DNA of 64,000 nucleotides from Amyelois transitella (taxonomy: Eukaryota > Arthropoda > Insecta > Lepidoptera > Pyralidae). Shown here in pieces: positions 21,801 to 34,700 of the stretch. The notes under the pieces are model-generated. The model had not been told where the DNA came from, ran no database searches, and saw nothing but the letters and a program-made list of their open reading frames with translations. The translations under genes were made by a program, and so were the position numbers. The first letter of the stretch is position 1. Every line of letters starts with the position of its first letter. The stretch is taken from positions 7,525,001 to 7,589,000 of the forward strand of contig NC_083509.1 in the NCBI RefSeq assembly GCF_032362555.1, read 5' to 3'.

Positions 21801-24800
21801 TTTAAATATTTGTTTACTAGCTATGGCGAGCGGCTTCGCCCGCGTACATTGTAGTTTAATCCCAATCTCACGGAAACAGTATCTTTTTTTACGAGATGAA
21901 AGATATCTTTCTTCAATATTCCTAATTATGTGTGTACAGAATTCCATGAAAATTGGTCAAGAAGATAGAGGCGATAAGCAATAAAACTCAATTTCTGAAA
22001 AGGAAACTTGCATCTGATGTGTTCCAAGTGATCCAAGCAGGGATAAAATCCCTTGGTTGTAGTACAAAAGTGGGAATGCAACGGGAACTAACGTCACGAG
22101 AATGCTGAAGATGCTGACTAAAGTTTTTAGTTTGAATACTACTTAGGATTTAATGATGTTCTTATGATGAAATGAGGGAAAATCTTGAGGAGCTACCATA
22201 TAATAGAGATTTATTACTTACCTAGATTTGTATGAGATCTACACCGTAAATTTTCTCTAATATTGTGATTATTGTTTCAGACATAAGACCAAACTCCAGA
22301 ACCGACCTCAGAGGACAAAGAGAGGTTATAGTAGAAGAAAACATTACTTTCACTCTAATGTGTAACGCCGATGTTTCCTTGTCTTACTGCTGGTTCCAAC
22401 ACCCGAATGGCACGCAGTTCACTCCAGTAGCTCATGATGACTCGGAACAGGAGTTTTGGTATGTAAACATATATGGGGAACTTTTTAAAAGACCAGTCGT
22501 ATAGTAGGTACTAATAGATAAGTATCGTAGTAATTACTACGAATCTATAAGTAGGTGTATTATTTTTTATTTATTTATAACTTATTGCACAAAAAAAATG
22601 TACAAAGGGCGGACTTCATGTCGTTTGGCATTCTCTACCAGTCTACCAGCTGACCAAACAGAAAAACTTTTAGTTGGTGGTGCGATAAAGTGCATATGCA
22701 TACTGCATTAATGTTTTTGTAGTTAAGTGCAAATATAACATCATCACAATGCCACATCGTGATGATTTTGATAAGATCATTTAATGTATATTCGTCAGAT
22801 CCGTGATATTGAGTATTAATATAATCTTAAATCTTAGTATTTATATATTATCTTAAAATTGAAATATCTTATTAAAGTCGAGAGATATAATACAATTCTT
22901 ACATCTTATCATACAATTTAGACTAAAGATAAGATACGTACAGTGCAGTTGGTACATTGCAACCAATACTCAGGTTATAATTGTTACTGGTAACGTTTTT
23001 TTGTAAGTCATTATAATTATAATGAAAATTAATTACATTGTACTTGTGATTGTATTAACAGTTTCTCTCAAATTCATGCGTTATTCAAGCGAAAAATCGT
23101 TTCTACAACGGTTATTACAGCATTCCTGTTTAGGTCCACCACTATACTCATGTGGACAAAATAATTAAAAAATATTATGAAATAAATGTAATATTTATAT
23201 ACTGTTTTGTGCATCTTTCTTAGGTCTCCCTGTACGAAATTCATAACAATCGGTCCAGTCAGTAGTATTCATTACACTTTAAAAGATACAACCATTGACT
23301 TTCAAATATTAAAAAGTATGCTTGTCACGTAAGTTTTACAAATGACCGATTTATAGGTACACTGGCACAAGTCTTCAATTGGGCGAATGTGGCATCACCT
23401 TTTCGCATGCCGCTATAGCAGATGCTGGTCAATGGACTTGCCACATGGGACCCAACAACCAAATGGGGGTAGAAATAACAGATTCCATTAACCTTCGTGT
23501 GACGGGACCTTTAGCTGCTGATATAAAAGAAGTAGATGCCAGCATTGGCGCGTCAACAACGCTGTATTGTCGGACTGCGAATGGCAAGAGACCACTCCAT
23601 TATTGCAGATTCTTAGCTCCCAATAGAGTTGGCATTAGCATTGATTCTACTGTGACTAGTGAAAAGTAAGTATTAATATTAGGTAATTCAGATTGGGTTT
23701 TTGAAAATATAATATGCTTTCTCTTAATCTTTGCTCTTGCCATGATTCCTGCATACGTCTTCTGTTCCTTTATCAAGTAATACATTCAAAAAGTTTCCAT
23801 GTTAAGTTTAGATAGCTTAAATAAAATTATTATTATGTTGCCCGAATATGTTTGTTCTCTAACGATTTTTTAAGTTTGATTTCATGTTTTGTTGATTCAC
23901 CGTAATATCAGAGGAACTGGCGTACAGCCACGATGATTTTGCTCTTATATTTGAAATGAGTGAAAAGGCTATAGGTAATAAATAACCTCGTGACTCAAGA
24001 CTCATTTTTTTACATAAATCTTATATTTTAGTGCTATACTGGACCGTTACTACTTCACTCCCGACCGTGAATTATATTACGGCGATTGCTCTCTCGACAT
24101 AGACCCAGTGAGGGCTGAAGACATTGGCGAATGGACCTGCGCTGCTCAGGTTGACGACCATCTTGTGGAAGGCAGAGACACTATCGTTGTTCGACGTAAG
24201 TATTATATTTACACTTAAGTATATCTTATTTTAGTCGATCGGCTAGCGATCTGGTAACTTCTGAAAAACATTTCCATCTTTAAGCCATCTAGTTAAATGT
24301 GGCCTTAAGGGTCTTAATAAGGCAGTTGACTCCGTCCCCCCGGCAAGGGACTAAGAGGTGATATATGAATGTAAGTATGTACTAACTCTTTTAAGTACCT
24401 TACAAAAAATTGCCGAGGGTTATAATGTGTAGATGTTTGTATGTATGCATGTTTGTTACTCCCTCACTCAAAAACTACTGGACGAAATTGCAGCTGGTAT
24501 GAATATTCTTATAAAGAATGGACTCTCTGTCTCTCAGTAGAAATGATGATTACGATTGAAATCTGTGTTGATTAGCTGACATGTGACGCACTGTGTGTCA
24601 CCTTCCATATATAAAGATTACAATTAATTAGTCACGCTTGTTAATGACTTGAATTCGTCATTACTAAAGAGCGTGATATGATATTATAACAATAGTGCTA
24701 CACTCTTCCTCTTGGCGTTAGTCAGTTAAATCTTAAGTAGACGAGCCCGGGTGCGCCTTTTGTCTATGATGATAGGATTGGGTAAGTCAGGTTTTTATGC

Positions 24801-25315
24801 AAAGCGATTTTCGTCTCCGCAACCTTTTTAGGGCAATATATCACACACTCATATCAGATCATGATAAAAGCTGAAAAAAGATGAATGTGACACGGCCGGT
24901 AACCACACGGCACGGAAACACGGCAGTAGGGTGCGACACTTAACTCCCCAATAATACTATTGTTTAAACTGTATAGGTAGGTATATTAATGCCCACTACC
25001 GAAGGTATTTTGTCGTAAAGTATTGATGATTTTTTTTTCGTTGCAGAATCTTCTAGAACGGCGAGATCGCGCGCCGGTATAATCGGAATGTCCGTAGGCG
25101 TTGCAGTTGTATTAATCATGTTAATAGTTGTTGTTTTATTCAAACGAGGTATATTGAAGAATCCCATAAGACAAAATGCGGCAAGTAATATGAACATCGT
25201 AGTTACTGCCTCACGGGTCCGCCCGTCGAATTTCAGTGGTACTTCCAATTCTAGTCAGGATTCCGAAGAATTTCGCGCGGAGGTGACTAGACGACGAATT
25301 GATAACGAGTATTAA
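15830..25315 (+). CDS. Single-pass membrane protein with five immunoglobulin-like modules, 628 residues
   Basis: Probable cell-surface recognition protein; I do not recognise a named orthologue. Ten phase-matched exons: 15830-15860, 16272-16485, 17150-17277, 19059-19313, 20989-21154, 21616-21788, 22281-22458, 23357-23665, 24032-24195, 25047-25315. Exon 1 joins exon 2 to make the signal peptide MYFRIYEVFIVAICLHTVLA. Ig-like modules lie at about 20-124, 125-209, 210-322, 323-432 and 433-539. Modules 3-5 each have four cysteines: B-strand C, C-strand 'CRF/CWF', a 'G-x-C-G' type C, and F-strand 'WTC/WRC'. Modules 1-2 keep only the second and third. A membrane helix spans about 551-571 (IIGMSVGVAVVLIMLIVVVL) and a 57-residue Ser/Arg-rich tail follows, with no kinase or ITIM-like motif seen. 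The introns contain SINE, LINE, MITE and foldback repeats and a duplicated splice acceptor. Confidence 0.85.
15938..16020 (-). repeat. SINE-like fragment, 3' part, degenerate
   Basis: The reverse complement contains 'cttagtcgcctattgacatc', matching the 'cttagtcgccttttacgac' segment of the family at 55338-55607. The rest is too diverged to be sure. Confidence 0.35.
16529..16668 (-). repeat. SINE-like element with internal deletion
   Basis: On the minus strand the 5' end ('atagtcacacaaagaat' region) is joined to 'cacattcagct', then 'cttagtcgccttttaccata' and 'gtgccgggaac'. The middle of the family sequence is missing. Located in intron 2 of the Ig-protein gene. Confidence 0.6.
17400..17525 (-). 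repeat. Interspersed repeat fragment
   Basis: Contains 'gttcccacgggat' (minus 'atcccgtgggaac') with neighbouring sequence of the type found in widespread lepidopteran CTAG-ended repeats. Ends not defined. Confidence 0.35.
18430..18850 (-). mobile_element. LINE 3' fragment interrupted by a nested insertion
   Basis: The left part ('cctacataaaatcgcgcg' to 'gcatacttctttagct') and the right part ('tgcaagctcgtcgg', 'ttttgacctgg') together follow the LINE tail seen at 4415-4790 and 60890-61055. They are split by a 226 bp element at 18559-18784. Confidence 0.65.
18559..18784 (-). mobile_element. Short non-autonomous Helitron-like element
   Basis: Read on the minus strand it begins TCTATACTAATATTATAAAG and ends 'gcaggcacagCTAG', with host A before TC and host T after CTAG and no target duplication. 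That is the Helitron insertion pattern. It belongs to the same family as 37659-37928, carries an internal deletion, and has no coding capacity. Confidence 0.7.
18943..19078 (+). repeat. 68 bp tandem duplication spanning a splice acceptor and exon start
   Basis: Two 68 bp units (18943-19010 and 19011-19078) differ at about six positions. Each contains a polypyrimidine stretch, a TAG or CAG acceptor and the first 20 bases of exon 4 of the Ig-protein gene. Only the downstream acceptor (exon from 19059) leads into an open frame; the upstream acceptor runs into TAA about ten codons later. Confidence 0.9.
20404..20605. mobile_element. Candidate MITE with imperfect terminal inverted repeats
   Basis: Left end 'gtcccccattatttgcccac' pairs with the reverse complement of the right end, 'gtccccactatttgtccac', with one gap and a few mismatches. 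The element is about 200 bp and non-coding, in intron 4 of the Ig-protein gene. The target duplication could not be fixed. Confidence 0.4.
20772..20841. repeat. Foldback repeat, copy B
   Basis: 21 bp arms, 20772-20792 and 20821-20841, complementary except for one mismatch, sharing the core 'aaactatcgctgt' with copy A at 2141-2207. The outer arm is 'cgcgcg'. Flanks differ from copy A, so it is an interspersed hairpin element and not a segmental duplication. Confidence 0.7.
21817..22090 (-). repeat. CTAG-ended interspersed repeat, Helitron-like
   Basis: The minus strand ends with a 'cgggcgaagccgctcgcc' hairpin-like stretch and then ATAGCTAG. The body includes 'aattccatgaaaattggtca', a phrase also present at 51800-51820 in a related copy. 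The 5' boundary is a guess. Confidence 0.45.
24243..24375 (-). repeat. SINE-like element, 5' half
   Basis: The reverse complement reads 'cccttgccggggggacggag', then 'cttattaagacccttaaggc', then 'gttaccagatcgctagcc', which follows the first half of the 55338-55607 family. Confidence 0.55.
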
Positions 25316-25534
25316 ACGAATTTGATTTAAAAACAATAATGAAATATAATGTTAAATCATATGAATATTGTTGTACTTAGTTAATAACACCTGTACGTGT
25401 AGTTATGTTTTTGAGAAGACATGTGACAGACGATAAGAAATATCAAAGTGGACAACCTAAAATAGTCATTAACAAAATACAATTGGACTGATTTTATTTA
25501 TTATAGATTTTAACTTTGTAATAGAATTGTCATA

Positions 25535-25540
25535 AATAAA
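25535..25540 (+). terminator. Polyadenylation signal of the Ig-protein gene
   Basis: AATAAA 220 bases after the stop; a second lies near 25569. The convergent takeout-like gene ends only about 230 bp further on. Confidence 0.55.
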
Positions 25541-25700
25541 TATGACAATTGTGTAAGTTATTTCAGCGAAATAAATTTATATTTAACCCTGCACACATCT
25601 TTTTTTTTAAACATACAGTGAAAAGTGATATGAACATATTTTTCTGTCTGTCCCAAAAAACATTTGAAAGAAATGAATATGTCATAAATTAAAACACCGT

Positions 25701-25706
25701 TTTATT
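25701..25706 (-). terminator. Polyadenylation signal of the takeout/JHBP-like gene
   Basis: AATAAA on the minus strand (TTTATT on plus), about 68 bases after the TAG stop at 25774-25776. Confidence 0.6.
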
Positions 25707-25773
25707 AATTTACGCTTATAATAAATTACTACAATAATCCTAACAACTAATCTAAATAACACTATATCACAGC

Positions 25774-28700
25774 CTAAGGCTCCTTGTACCCTTTCACCAT
25801 TCGTTCTATGGGGACGTTTGCGAAGAATTTATTGATAGTTTTGACGCAGGTCCTGACGATCTGTTTGATGGCCGGCGGGGCGAGATCGTCCATCAACTGC
25901 CGCCAATTCTCGTTCGCGAACTGGTGGGTTGTGTCCGCTGTGAAAATAATATTCATGAACTTATAACGGGGTAAAAAGGACTCACTGACTCTGAAGTCAC
26001 GCTTAAGTCACAACACACTGAAGGCTACGTTGAGCTGGATAGCTTAATGACAGAAGCATAAATAAATATATACAATACAATACAATAATACAGATAGAAT
26101 TGTATTGTATTGTATTTTGTTCCACGTTGCTCCCTAGGATCAAAGACTGGTAATGTCTGATAGGTAAATTTTCGCAAGAATTAAAGTTTCTGGTTTGGCC
26201 AGTTCAGGAAGTGCAGAAGCCTTTTGTGTACTACGTCGACATATGTGGATTTGATTTGATTATTTGATAGAGTTTCTGTAAATATCACCTTATCAAATTA
26301 TTATCCGAAAAGATGCAATCTACTTTGCAAAGTACATAGGTACGAAGCGCATTTCCTTGATGTTCTTTATCACGATAATTAATTATTATGTCGGTGTCGT
26401 GAGCTCGTAGTGAGAGTGAGCCTGACTTAATTTGATATAGAATTGGCGTTTAGAAGTACCTAATAAAAAATCGACTCAGGGATAGGCTTCATATATAATC
26501 GGGATACCAGTCACTATTTCAATTAATTCTATCATTAAGCCAAACAGCTGAACGTGACCTCTCGGTCTTTTGATAATTGTTGGCTCTGCCTGCTCTGGCT
26601 GACGTATATATAAGAAATAATTTTTTCTTGTCTTTGCTTGTTACCAGTTGCACCACCCGGGGCTGAATTCCACTCAAATTTACTCCACTCAAATTTACTT
26701 TATAACATAACATATTGACTATACGATAATGGAAAATCGATGAACTAGAATTAAAAATGGCGGTAGGTATTTGAAATCATATTGAACAATATACGTAGGT
26801 ATGTAAAGCTTCAATAATGCTATTTATTTTGGACAAAATAACTAAACACCTACGTACTAAAACCGGTACTAAGTAATGACGGATGACTGATTTACAAAGA
26901 ACGCATCAGAAATAAGTTTTCTCTGTATCATCTTTGCGTGTTCACAATTGAAACCTGGTGCTTCGGGACCTTGGAGTCCCCTTCCGACTTCCACTTTTAC
27001 CGGTCAGCAGCATCTTCATTCTCTAAGGTCATTGTTACGAATAAAGTATTTAGCGACGACGTCAGGCCAGGTTTTCCTCAGCTTTATACGTATTTAATCC
27101 TCAGGACATTTAAACATCAACTTTTTATAATTGAACTCGTCAAGTAGGTACATAAATGCTGTCTTACATAATTGTTTGTTCCCATTGAACAGGTTTTTGA
27201 GATCAAAAGTGGTTTTCTCTACTGTGTAGTTGTAGGAAGGCGTGATCAGCTTAAAGTGCGTATGGTTCCTCTTGTCTTTCACGTGGCTCAGCTTGCTGTT
27301 GATTTCAACTTCGACTCCCTCTGTGAAACAATTCAAAGAACCTGGTTATATGTGGTTAGTACTCCCTCAAATAAGTGATACGTTTTGATCGCAATTATGA
27401 GGACCTGTTTGGTGAAATTTGACATAGATACTTTGACCGTCAATAAAATTCCCAAGGGAGTAAGAATATTTGTATTTGTTTGACTTAAATTTTAAACTTC
27501 AGTATGGTCATGTGCGCGTTTTTATACTGAGAGCATAATATACTAATTACTTATGTGTTGTTATGAAATTGAAGTGTTGATTTGAAATAAAAATACCTGT
27601 TTGTAATAGTAGTTTCGAATAAGTGCCTTCAAATAAAATTTAAATTCTGGTATTGCAAAGATGTCGAATAGACTTACGAGCATAAACAATTGCATCTCCC
27701 TTTCCTTGAATGGGCAAGATCAGAATGCGCCCGTCGACCTCGTATTTCGCAGTCAAACTAAGGTTTCCTTTGAAAGCCAGCTTGAAATCTTCATCCGATT
27801 CACCAATTTTTACGCTGAAAATAGTAAAAATGTTAGTAAAGTAATAACTTTCTATAGAAAATTTGTGCCCAGAATTTACTCATAATACTACGAGTATGTA
27901 CAATGTAAGCTTTAAGGTCCAAATTTTATAATGTGTCTACTTTTTTATGTTGTTGACTGTGATAGACATCAGAATAATATACTGAAGTAAGACTACATAC
28001 ATTATACTTGTTTCTATAGTGACCGTATAATAGGTATTTAGTATACTTATACATCTAAGCTAATCTTTGTTTTTTTATTTATAACATAAATGCTACGAAG
28101 CTGCCACGGAAGCTTTTATTCTAATTTTAACACGTTTAAATAGACGAATGTCGACCTCTGGCCCTTGTCTATATGTAGATATGGACATTGTGAAGTTTGC
28201 TACCATTTCGGAAGGCCGTTACTTAAAATGCGTGTTTGTACTTCACTGAGAAGGCCACTGAAGCTATTTGTATTACGGTCAAACCATTTGTCGTAATCTT
28301 TGTAACCACTTTGTCATGGTTAGCGAATAAAAAATGATAAAGTTATGTAATTTTACATGGTATTAAGGATTTAATGGATAAATGTTTACTTATCAAATGA
28401 TTACTGTTGTTCACGATTCTATGGCATGGGTCCTCCTTATTGTAGGTAAGTATTATTATAAGTGGCGACTGCGCATGAGCTGCATAGAAATATGGTTGCA
28501 TTAATCGATTTTTAGATAGAAAGGCGATGAGCTTGCGCCCTGTCACTATTTGAATCGCTTTCAGTTTTTTCAAGACTGTTGGCTCTGTCTATTTCGCAAG
28601 GGAAATAGATATGACAATATGTCTGTATGTAAAGAATCTACGTAGTCCATGCCATGTCAATGCTTTTGCAATAGATATTCGAGAATTAGCATAGATCTGT

Positions 28701-31700
28701 ACGAAATATCTAATCATCTTGTGTTTCGTATTTCAAAGCAGAATATTGGTTTACCCACATTACATCAATCATTTATTTATATTGATACAAACTATAGATG
28801 ACTCACAATTAATAGGCACTGCTTCAATACGTGGTTACTAATTATTATACTCCCCAGTCACGCATGGGCAGGTTTAAGATTATTGTTGCACCTAACAGGT
28901 TTTGAGATTTTTATTGTTGTAACATTGTTTTGTGATGGCAAAATAAGAAATTTTTGAAAAGTTGTCAAATAAGTTTTAGAATTAAATTGACTGGATTAAC
29001 CTGATTCGTAAACTTTTAGGTGTAGGTAGAGTGTTGAGCATAAGCTTGTTAATTGATTATGCACTGTACCCTTAATTATAGGTATCTTGATTATGGTAAA
29101 ATTAGAATTCACATAGGTACCATCATATTAATATTTCTGTACTAATACTACTTACTACAAATAGGTAATTACTCAAATCTAGGTATCGGTATCAGAGCTA
29201 GCCGCCAGCATATTCTGCTAATAAGGCGATGTGTCCTTGAAAATTACTTGGTGACCAAGAGTCTAGACTGTTTGTTTCGAACAGGTAGATAAAAAATATA
29301 ATCGATCTAGAATGCCCTAGGGACATCAGTAATTAACACACAATCATGGCTCGCAATTGTTCATCGCATAATAATTCATTGTACGGAAGCTCTTTACCTT
29401 TTGCGATGTGGAATTGTGGATGTTGACATCATATAGGAAGGTACCACAATACAGACGCGTCAGAACCACTTACGTTGATTTTTAAAGACCTAATGAATAT
29501 AATGAAAGAAAATTTGTCATACAGCCGAATGTGGAAACGCTTACAATTGCAATGCTCTTCAAACAATTTCGTATGCATACACGTCAATGTTTGCATCACG
29601 TCCGCATTTACGGCGTAGGCAGGGATTCCACCTATTTTTATGGTCGATATCCTTTACATCTCTCGATTCGACAAATTCTTTTTATAAAACTTACCGCGTC
29701 TGTTTGCTCATACCGACAACTTAGGTATTTTCAGGGCAAAAGTGAATTGTCGTTATTTAAGATTGCGTGTAGCATCTTTCTTACCATCAGGCAAATTTGA
29801 GTCAAACGCACTCCAATAAATAATAAATATCTTACATTAAGTCTGTAAGCTGACTCTGGCTCAACCCGTGCATTGCAGCTTGCGTGAATTTCAGCGTTAA
29901 TCCGTTCCCGTCGATTATAATATCATCCAATTTCACGGGGTCTATCGACGGCACGTTGAGTTCGGGGACGCCTTTTGTGAAGTGGGGTAAACTGGCTTCT
30001 ATTTGTTCTTTCACACATTTCGTGAAATTTTTGTCATCCAACTGGCACGGCTTGATGTATGAAGCTGTGAAAATAAATCAGCAATAAGTATTTAAGAAAA
30101 TTAATTTCCAAATGTGCTCGGTTATAAGTTCATATCATCATATATACCTATTCATACACATAATCACGTCTATACTTATCATTTGTGGGGTAGGCAGATC
30201 CAAAAGTCTTGAAAAGACTAAAAGGCCACGTCGAGCTGTAGTACGACTTAATGATGTAGGTATAACATATGCTTAAATATCAATCTTGATACTTATAATA
30301 TTATCAATGTTTTATCGAAAAATCTATCAATCCACAGACTTATGAAATTATTTCGGAATTGCATGAGCAACTGATAAACGTATGGTTTTAAAAGACTGAA
30401 AATTGGCAGGAAGGATAAGGTTTGTCTGGCAGTACTAGAAGAGAAGTAGGTTTCCAAAACTTTTGCTGAATAAGTCTATCATAATTGCGAAAATAATTTA
30501 CACGACAAAAGATCGTAGCTATATACCCCGGAAGTTCTTCCTGAATTTTTCGTTTTTTGTTTTCTTTGTGAACTATGCCCCGGGGCAGGGACTTCGCTCT
30601 TCCTTTGGAATTTCGGGATACAAAGTACTCTATATGTAATTCCAGGTTATATTCTACCCACGTACTTAAATATATCAAAATCCGTCCAGTATATTTGTTT
30701 TCGAATAAATAAACAAAAGTAAATACGCGTCAAATTACACAGATAGAGCATACCTTAAGGAGTTCAAGACTTGTGATAGATAAGTACCAACTCAACAATT
30801 CAACATAAAGAAAAATATCTCTAGTTCAAGCTAATCGGATAAAAAAACATCATGGTCATCATGACCTGGAGATCGAACCTAGATTCTCTTAATTTATAGA
30901 CAAGAAACAATGTGCCAAATAGGCCGCCGCAACATAAATATGTACACAATATATACTTTATGAGGGTAGGCTTTTGCTTCACATTGAAATGATGGATGGT
31001 TAGAGAAATAAAAAGAATGCCTTAATAATAACGTTTTTCCACACAAGTGAATAGGCGGCATATTCACCTACTGCAGCTTACATTATCATAATCGAATAAG
31101 ATTCCTCTGCAAAAGTTGCGGAGATCAGAGTTGCTTCGTGTAAAATCGTTGCTTACCCAATCCAGGATCACGATGCCCCGACCAGAGAGATCCTCATGTA
31201 ACCGAGATTAATTTCAGATGGAAGAATAATAATAAAACCACAACTTTGTGATATTACTTACCACAAAGTTCATCGATCTGATCACAATTTACCTTGCATT
31301 TTTATTTTTAATCTATAAACCTGTTTTAAATACCAATGTCCGTTCATGACTTTCAGTCTCAATGCTTAATTTTTTGATAAGTACATATTCAGTGTCTGTA
31401 CTTAGATACTTTATTTTATAACGTTATTCATGCCAATAACATAACAAAGATAAGCTTGGATTAAGATGTTATAGAAACGTTATGCGTTGTACCTAAGGGC
31501 ATATAAATATGGGGTGCTGTTTTGCCACTGTGTTTATTGGGCTTACCCGGTCAATAAACTCTTAAAATAATGTCAGGTTGGCTGGAAGAAATCCCACTTA
31601 GGCATAAGCTCGCCTTTGCACTGTAATACTGTTTTATATTTATAATGTACATACACCTTTAGTACTTACTAATAAATATTAGACAATTTTTTGTAAGATA

Positions 31701-34700
31701 CGTAATACCTTATTTTTTTCAGGTTTTAAGGATCTCATTTAAAATACCCTCTAACATCTTTTCCTGTAGATGTGTTAGCAGGCAGTTGACCTAAATCTTT
31801 GGCAAACCTCTTTCAAACACAGGAAATACAGATGAAAATTTTATCCTAAGAAACTACTAAGTAAATTTGTCCTTAAAAAATAATTAAAGAAGAACAATGA
31901 GGAAAAGCCAGTTTATTGCGAATCAAAGAACTAATAAGCTTCTTCAGTTTTAGCGGAGTTCTCCTGGCACAAGCATATTTTTGCTTAAAAGGAGGCTCCA
32001 GTAACTAGCACTATTATTGTAATCTCTAGATACTGAATAAACAAAATTTTTATTTATATTATTTATTTTATTATTCAGTCATCGCTGCATCGACCGCGCA
32101 CAAGGGATTTTAAAATAAAACGGTGAATTAAAGGTATTTTGTTGCAGTAACAGTTTTCATACATTCATAATATCACATGTATTTTCCGGAGGGATAGGCA
32201 CAAATCATCTCTCACTTTTGGAATCGTGTTCCTTTGAACTTATATACTTCTGTCGCATTATCTACACTCAAACCTTATTTACATTTGCAAGCAAGTATTT
32301 ATTTCCCTTAACCTTCTCTACATGCCTAATTTTGCAAAATACATCTACTGGATGGATGGATAACTATAGTAACACGTGTTACGTCTAAGAAACACTTCCG
32401 TTTATTGTTTTCAAGTTCATATAGAATTGAGCGTAAATTATAATTACATGACTTAACATTTTTTTTAACAGCTGGGTTTAATTACTCATAATAGGAATAA
32501 AGACAAACATAATCGATTCTCAATGAATTGTTATAAAGCAGATAATGCTAGGGATTATTTCAAATGTTACTCACGTCTGTACACTGTAAACCAAGTGTTT
32601 GTTTGTCAGTTCAATTGGAACTCCGTAATAAAAACAAACTTATTAAGACATTTATAAAAAGATTCTTATTTACTATTTCTATAGTTTATATATATATAAG
32701 GTAGGTATGGCATTTAACGCCCAATGTGTAAAAACGCCCGAATGCTAAAAATCGGAGATAATGCCGCACGAGTTACGTTATACTTCATGCACACATAGAA
32801 TAAACCAATAGGAACGCGCGGACGCGACGCGGCGCCGCTCAGGCCATCGGTCGCTCAGTTGTGAACCGAACTTGAAGGACGCCGGCAGTGCACGCTGTTC
32901 TTATAAAAAATACTCCGACAAATCCGTAAGTTTTAATTCATTTTCTGTAATTTACATGTCTAATTTTGTGATAAGCGTTCTATTTAGATATCTTTATTCA
33001 TATTTCATTGACAATTTGATTGATTTGTTTGTAATTATGTGTGAAAATATGAGAACTAGGTACAAGGTGCTATTCGGGTAATAACGCCCCGTGACGTGAG
33101 GTTTGGGCGTCAATAGCCTGTATGGGCGCTATTATCCTAAGTGGGCGTATTTATACAAGGCGAAAATCGATGTCTTTTATTTCATAATGATTTGCTTTTA
33201 ACAGATCCGGGAAATGAATCCATCTCATTCCACACGTAAAAGAAGAGGGGAGTCATGGTCTGAAGACACTATGAAAGTTGACAAAAAAGATGACGATAAA
33301 AAAAAAAACAAAGAATACCAATACCAAAGAAAATGAGAAAAAGAAAAAAGATAAGATGAAATTAAAAAACAAAGCAGAAAAACAATAAATAAATTTCCAA
33401 AAAATGTTAAGAACATTGTTAATGAAAAAGGCAATAAAAAGACAATTAATGAAAAAAAGGACGATACAGGAGAACTTTGGTACTGCAATGCATGTCATGA
33501 AAACCAAAAATTGGACATGAGACAATGTAAATTTTGCAAGAAGTGGTACCATGAGGAGTGTGTTGGCCTCACAAAACGTGACAAAGACTTCATTTGTTCA
33601 AATTGCGAATAAATAGAAAAAGTATTAAAATTTCAAAGGATTGTAAGACTGATTACTGATACTCTGAATAGTCCGTAGGATATATAAGTTGATTACTGAT
33701 CTCATTTATGTTTAAGCTATAATATTAATTTACTTCATTTCAGGGCGTTAATTGACGTACTATTTTGGGGCGTCATTAGCCACCTACGGTGAATAGCGCC
33801 CAATAGGCATTTTAATAATAATCTGATTTTTTATTAAAATCCTTTAAAAATTGATCTTCTATTGTTATAGAACATGTTAAAAGTGAAATATTTTTGTTAT
33901 AGATGATTAAGTAGAAATTACGAGATGTTTGAAAGTGTTATAAAATTATAATATTTTAGTATTTGTAGTTCATATAATGATAATTATGATGCTATCTAAA
34001 AAAAGATAATATAATATACTTTTAAGTTTTGTACGGCTCTAAGTCGAAATATATGTGTTTATTAAGATATTACGTAAATAAATATATGGGCGTTACTAAA
34101 AACTGTATGTTCAGTAACGCCAATGACAGGCTATTCAGAAAGTCTTTGTTTTCATAATCTTATATGACTGATAACATATATGTGTTAGTTTTTTGTATTC
34201 TTTTTTTGACAATAAAACTATTTTTCTAAACAGTTTTTTAATCCAATCATTTTATTCAATAATATATTGAATTGAAATTAAGCGGGCGTTAAATGCCTAT
34301 GATACCTTATGTCTTATCAATATTTTTGAGTCAGAAAATAACTAGGTTTTCCACTAAAATTTTTCCAAAGAGTGTGCCTAAGGGAAACAAGGAAATATAT
34401 TTCACGCCAAACGCGTTTACACAATCAGCTGATTGCTATTTGGTACATAACGATACATTTTTAGCCAATTAACGGTATAAAAATATTTATTTATTCTTTA
34501 GATGAGTGTCATTGCAGATACAGAATATTGTAAGAGGATTGCAGATATGATTTTGCGAATAAGTACATGTGTATGTTTTAGATCAGCATAAAATAAAGAG
34601 ATAGATAAATAATAAAAAAAAACTGGATTCCAACGAGACTTGTACTTGAACTTTGATTTTCAATGTCAATCATCGATTTGGAAATTATTAGATAAGAATG

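Noticed and set aside
33225..33552. Two minus-strand ORFs rich in Phe/Ser/Leu that look like membrane proteins
   Set aside because: They are antisense shadows of the Lys/Glu-rich (A-rich) PHD ORF; poly-A translates as poly-Phe on the other strand.
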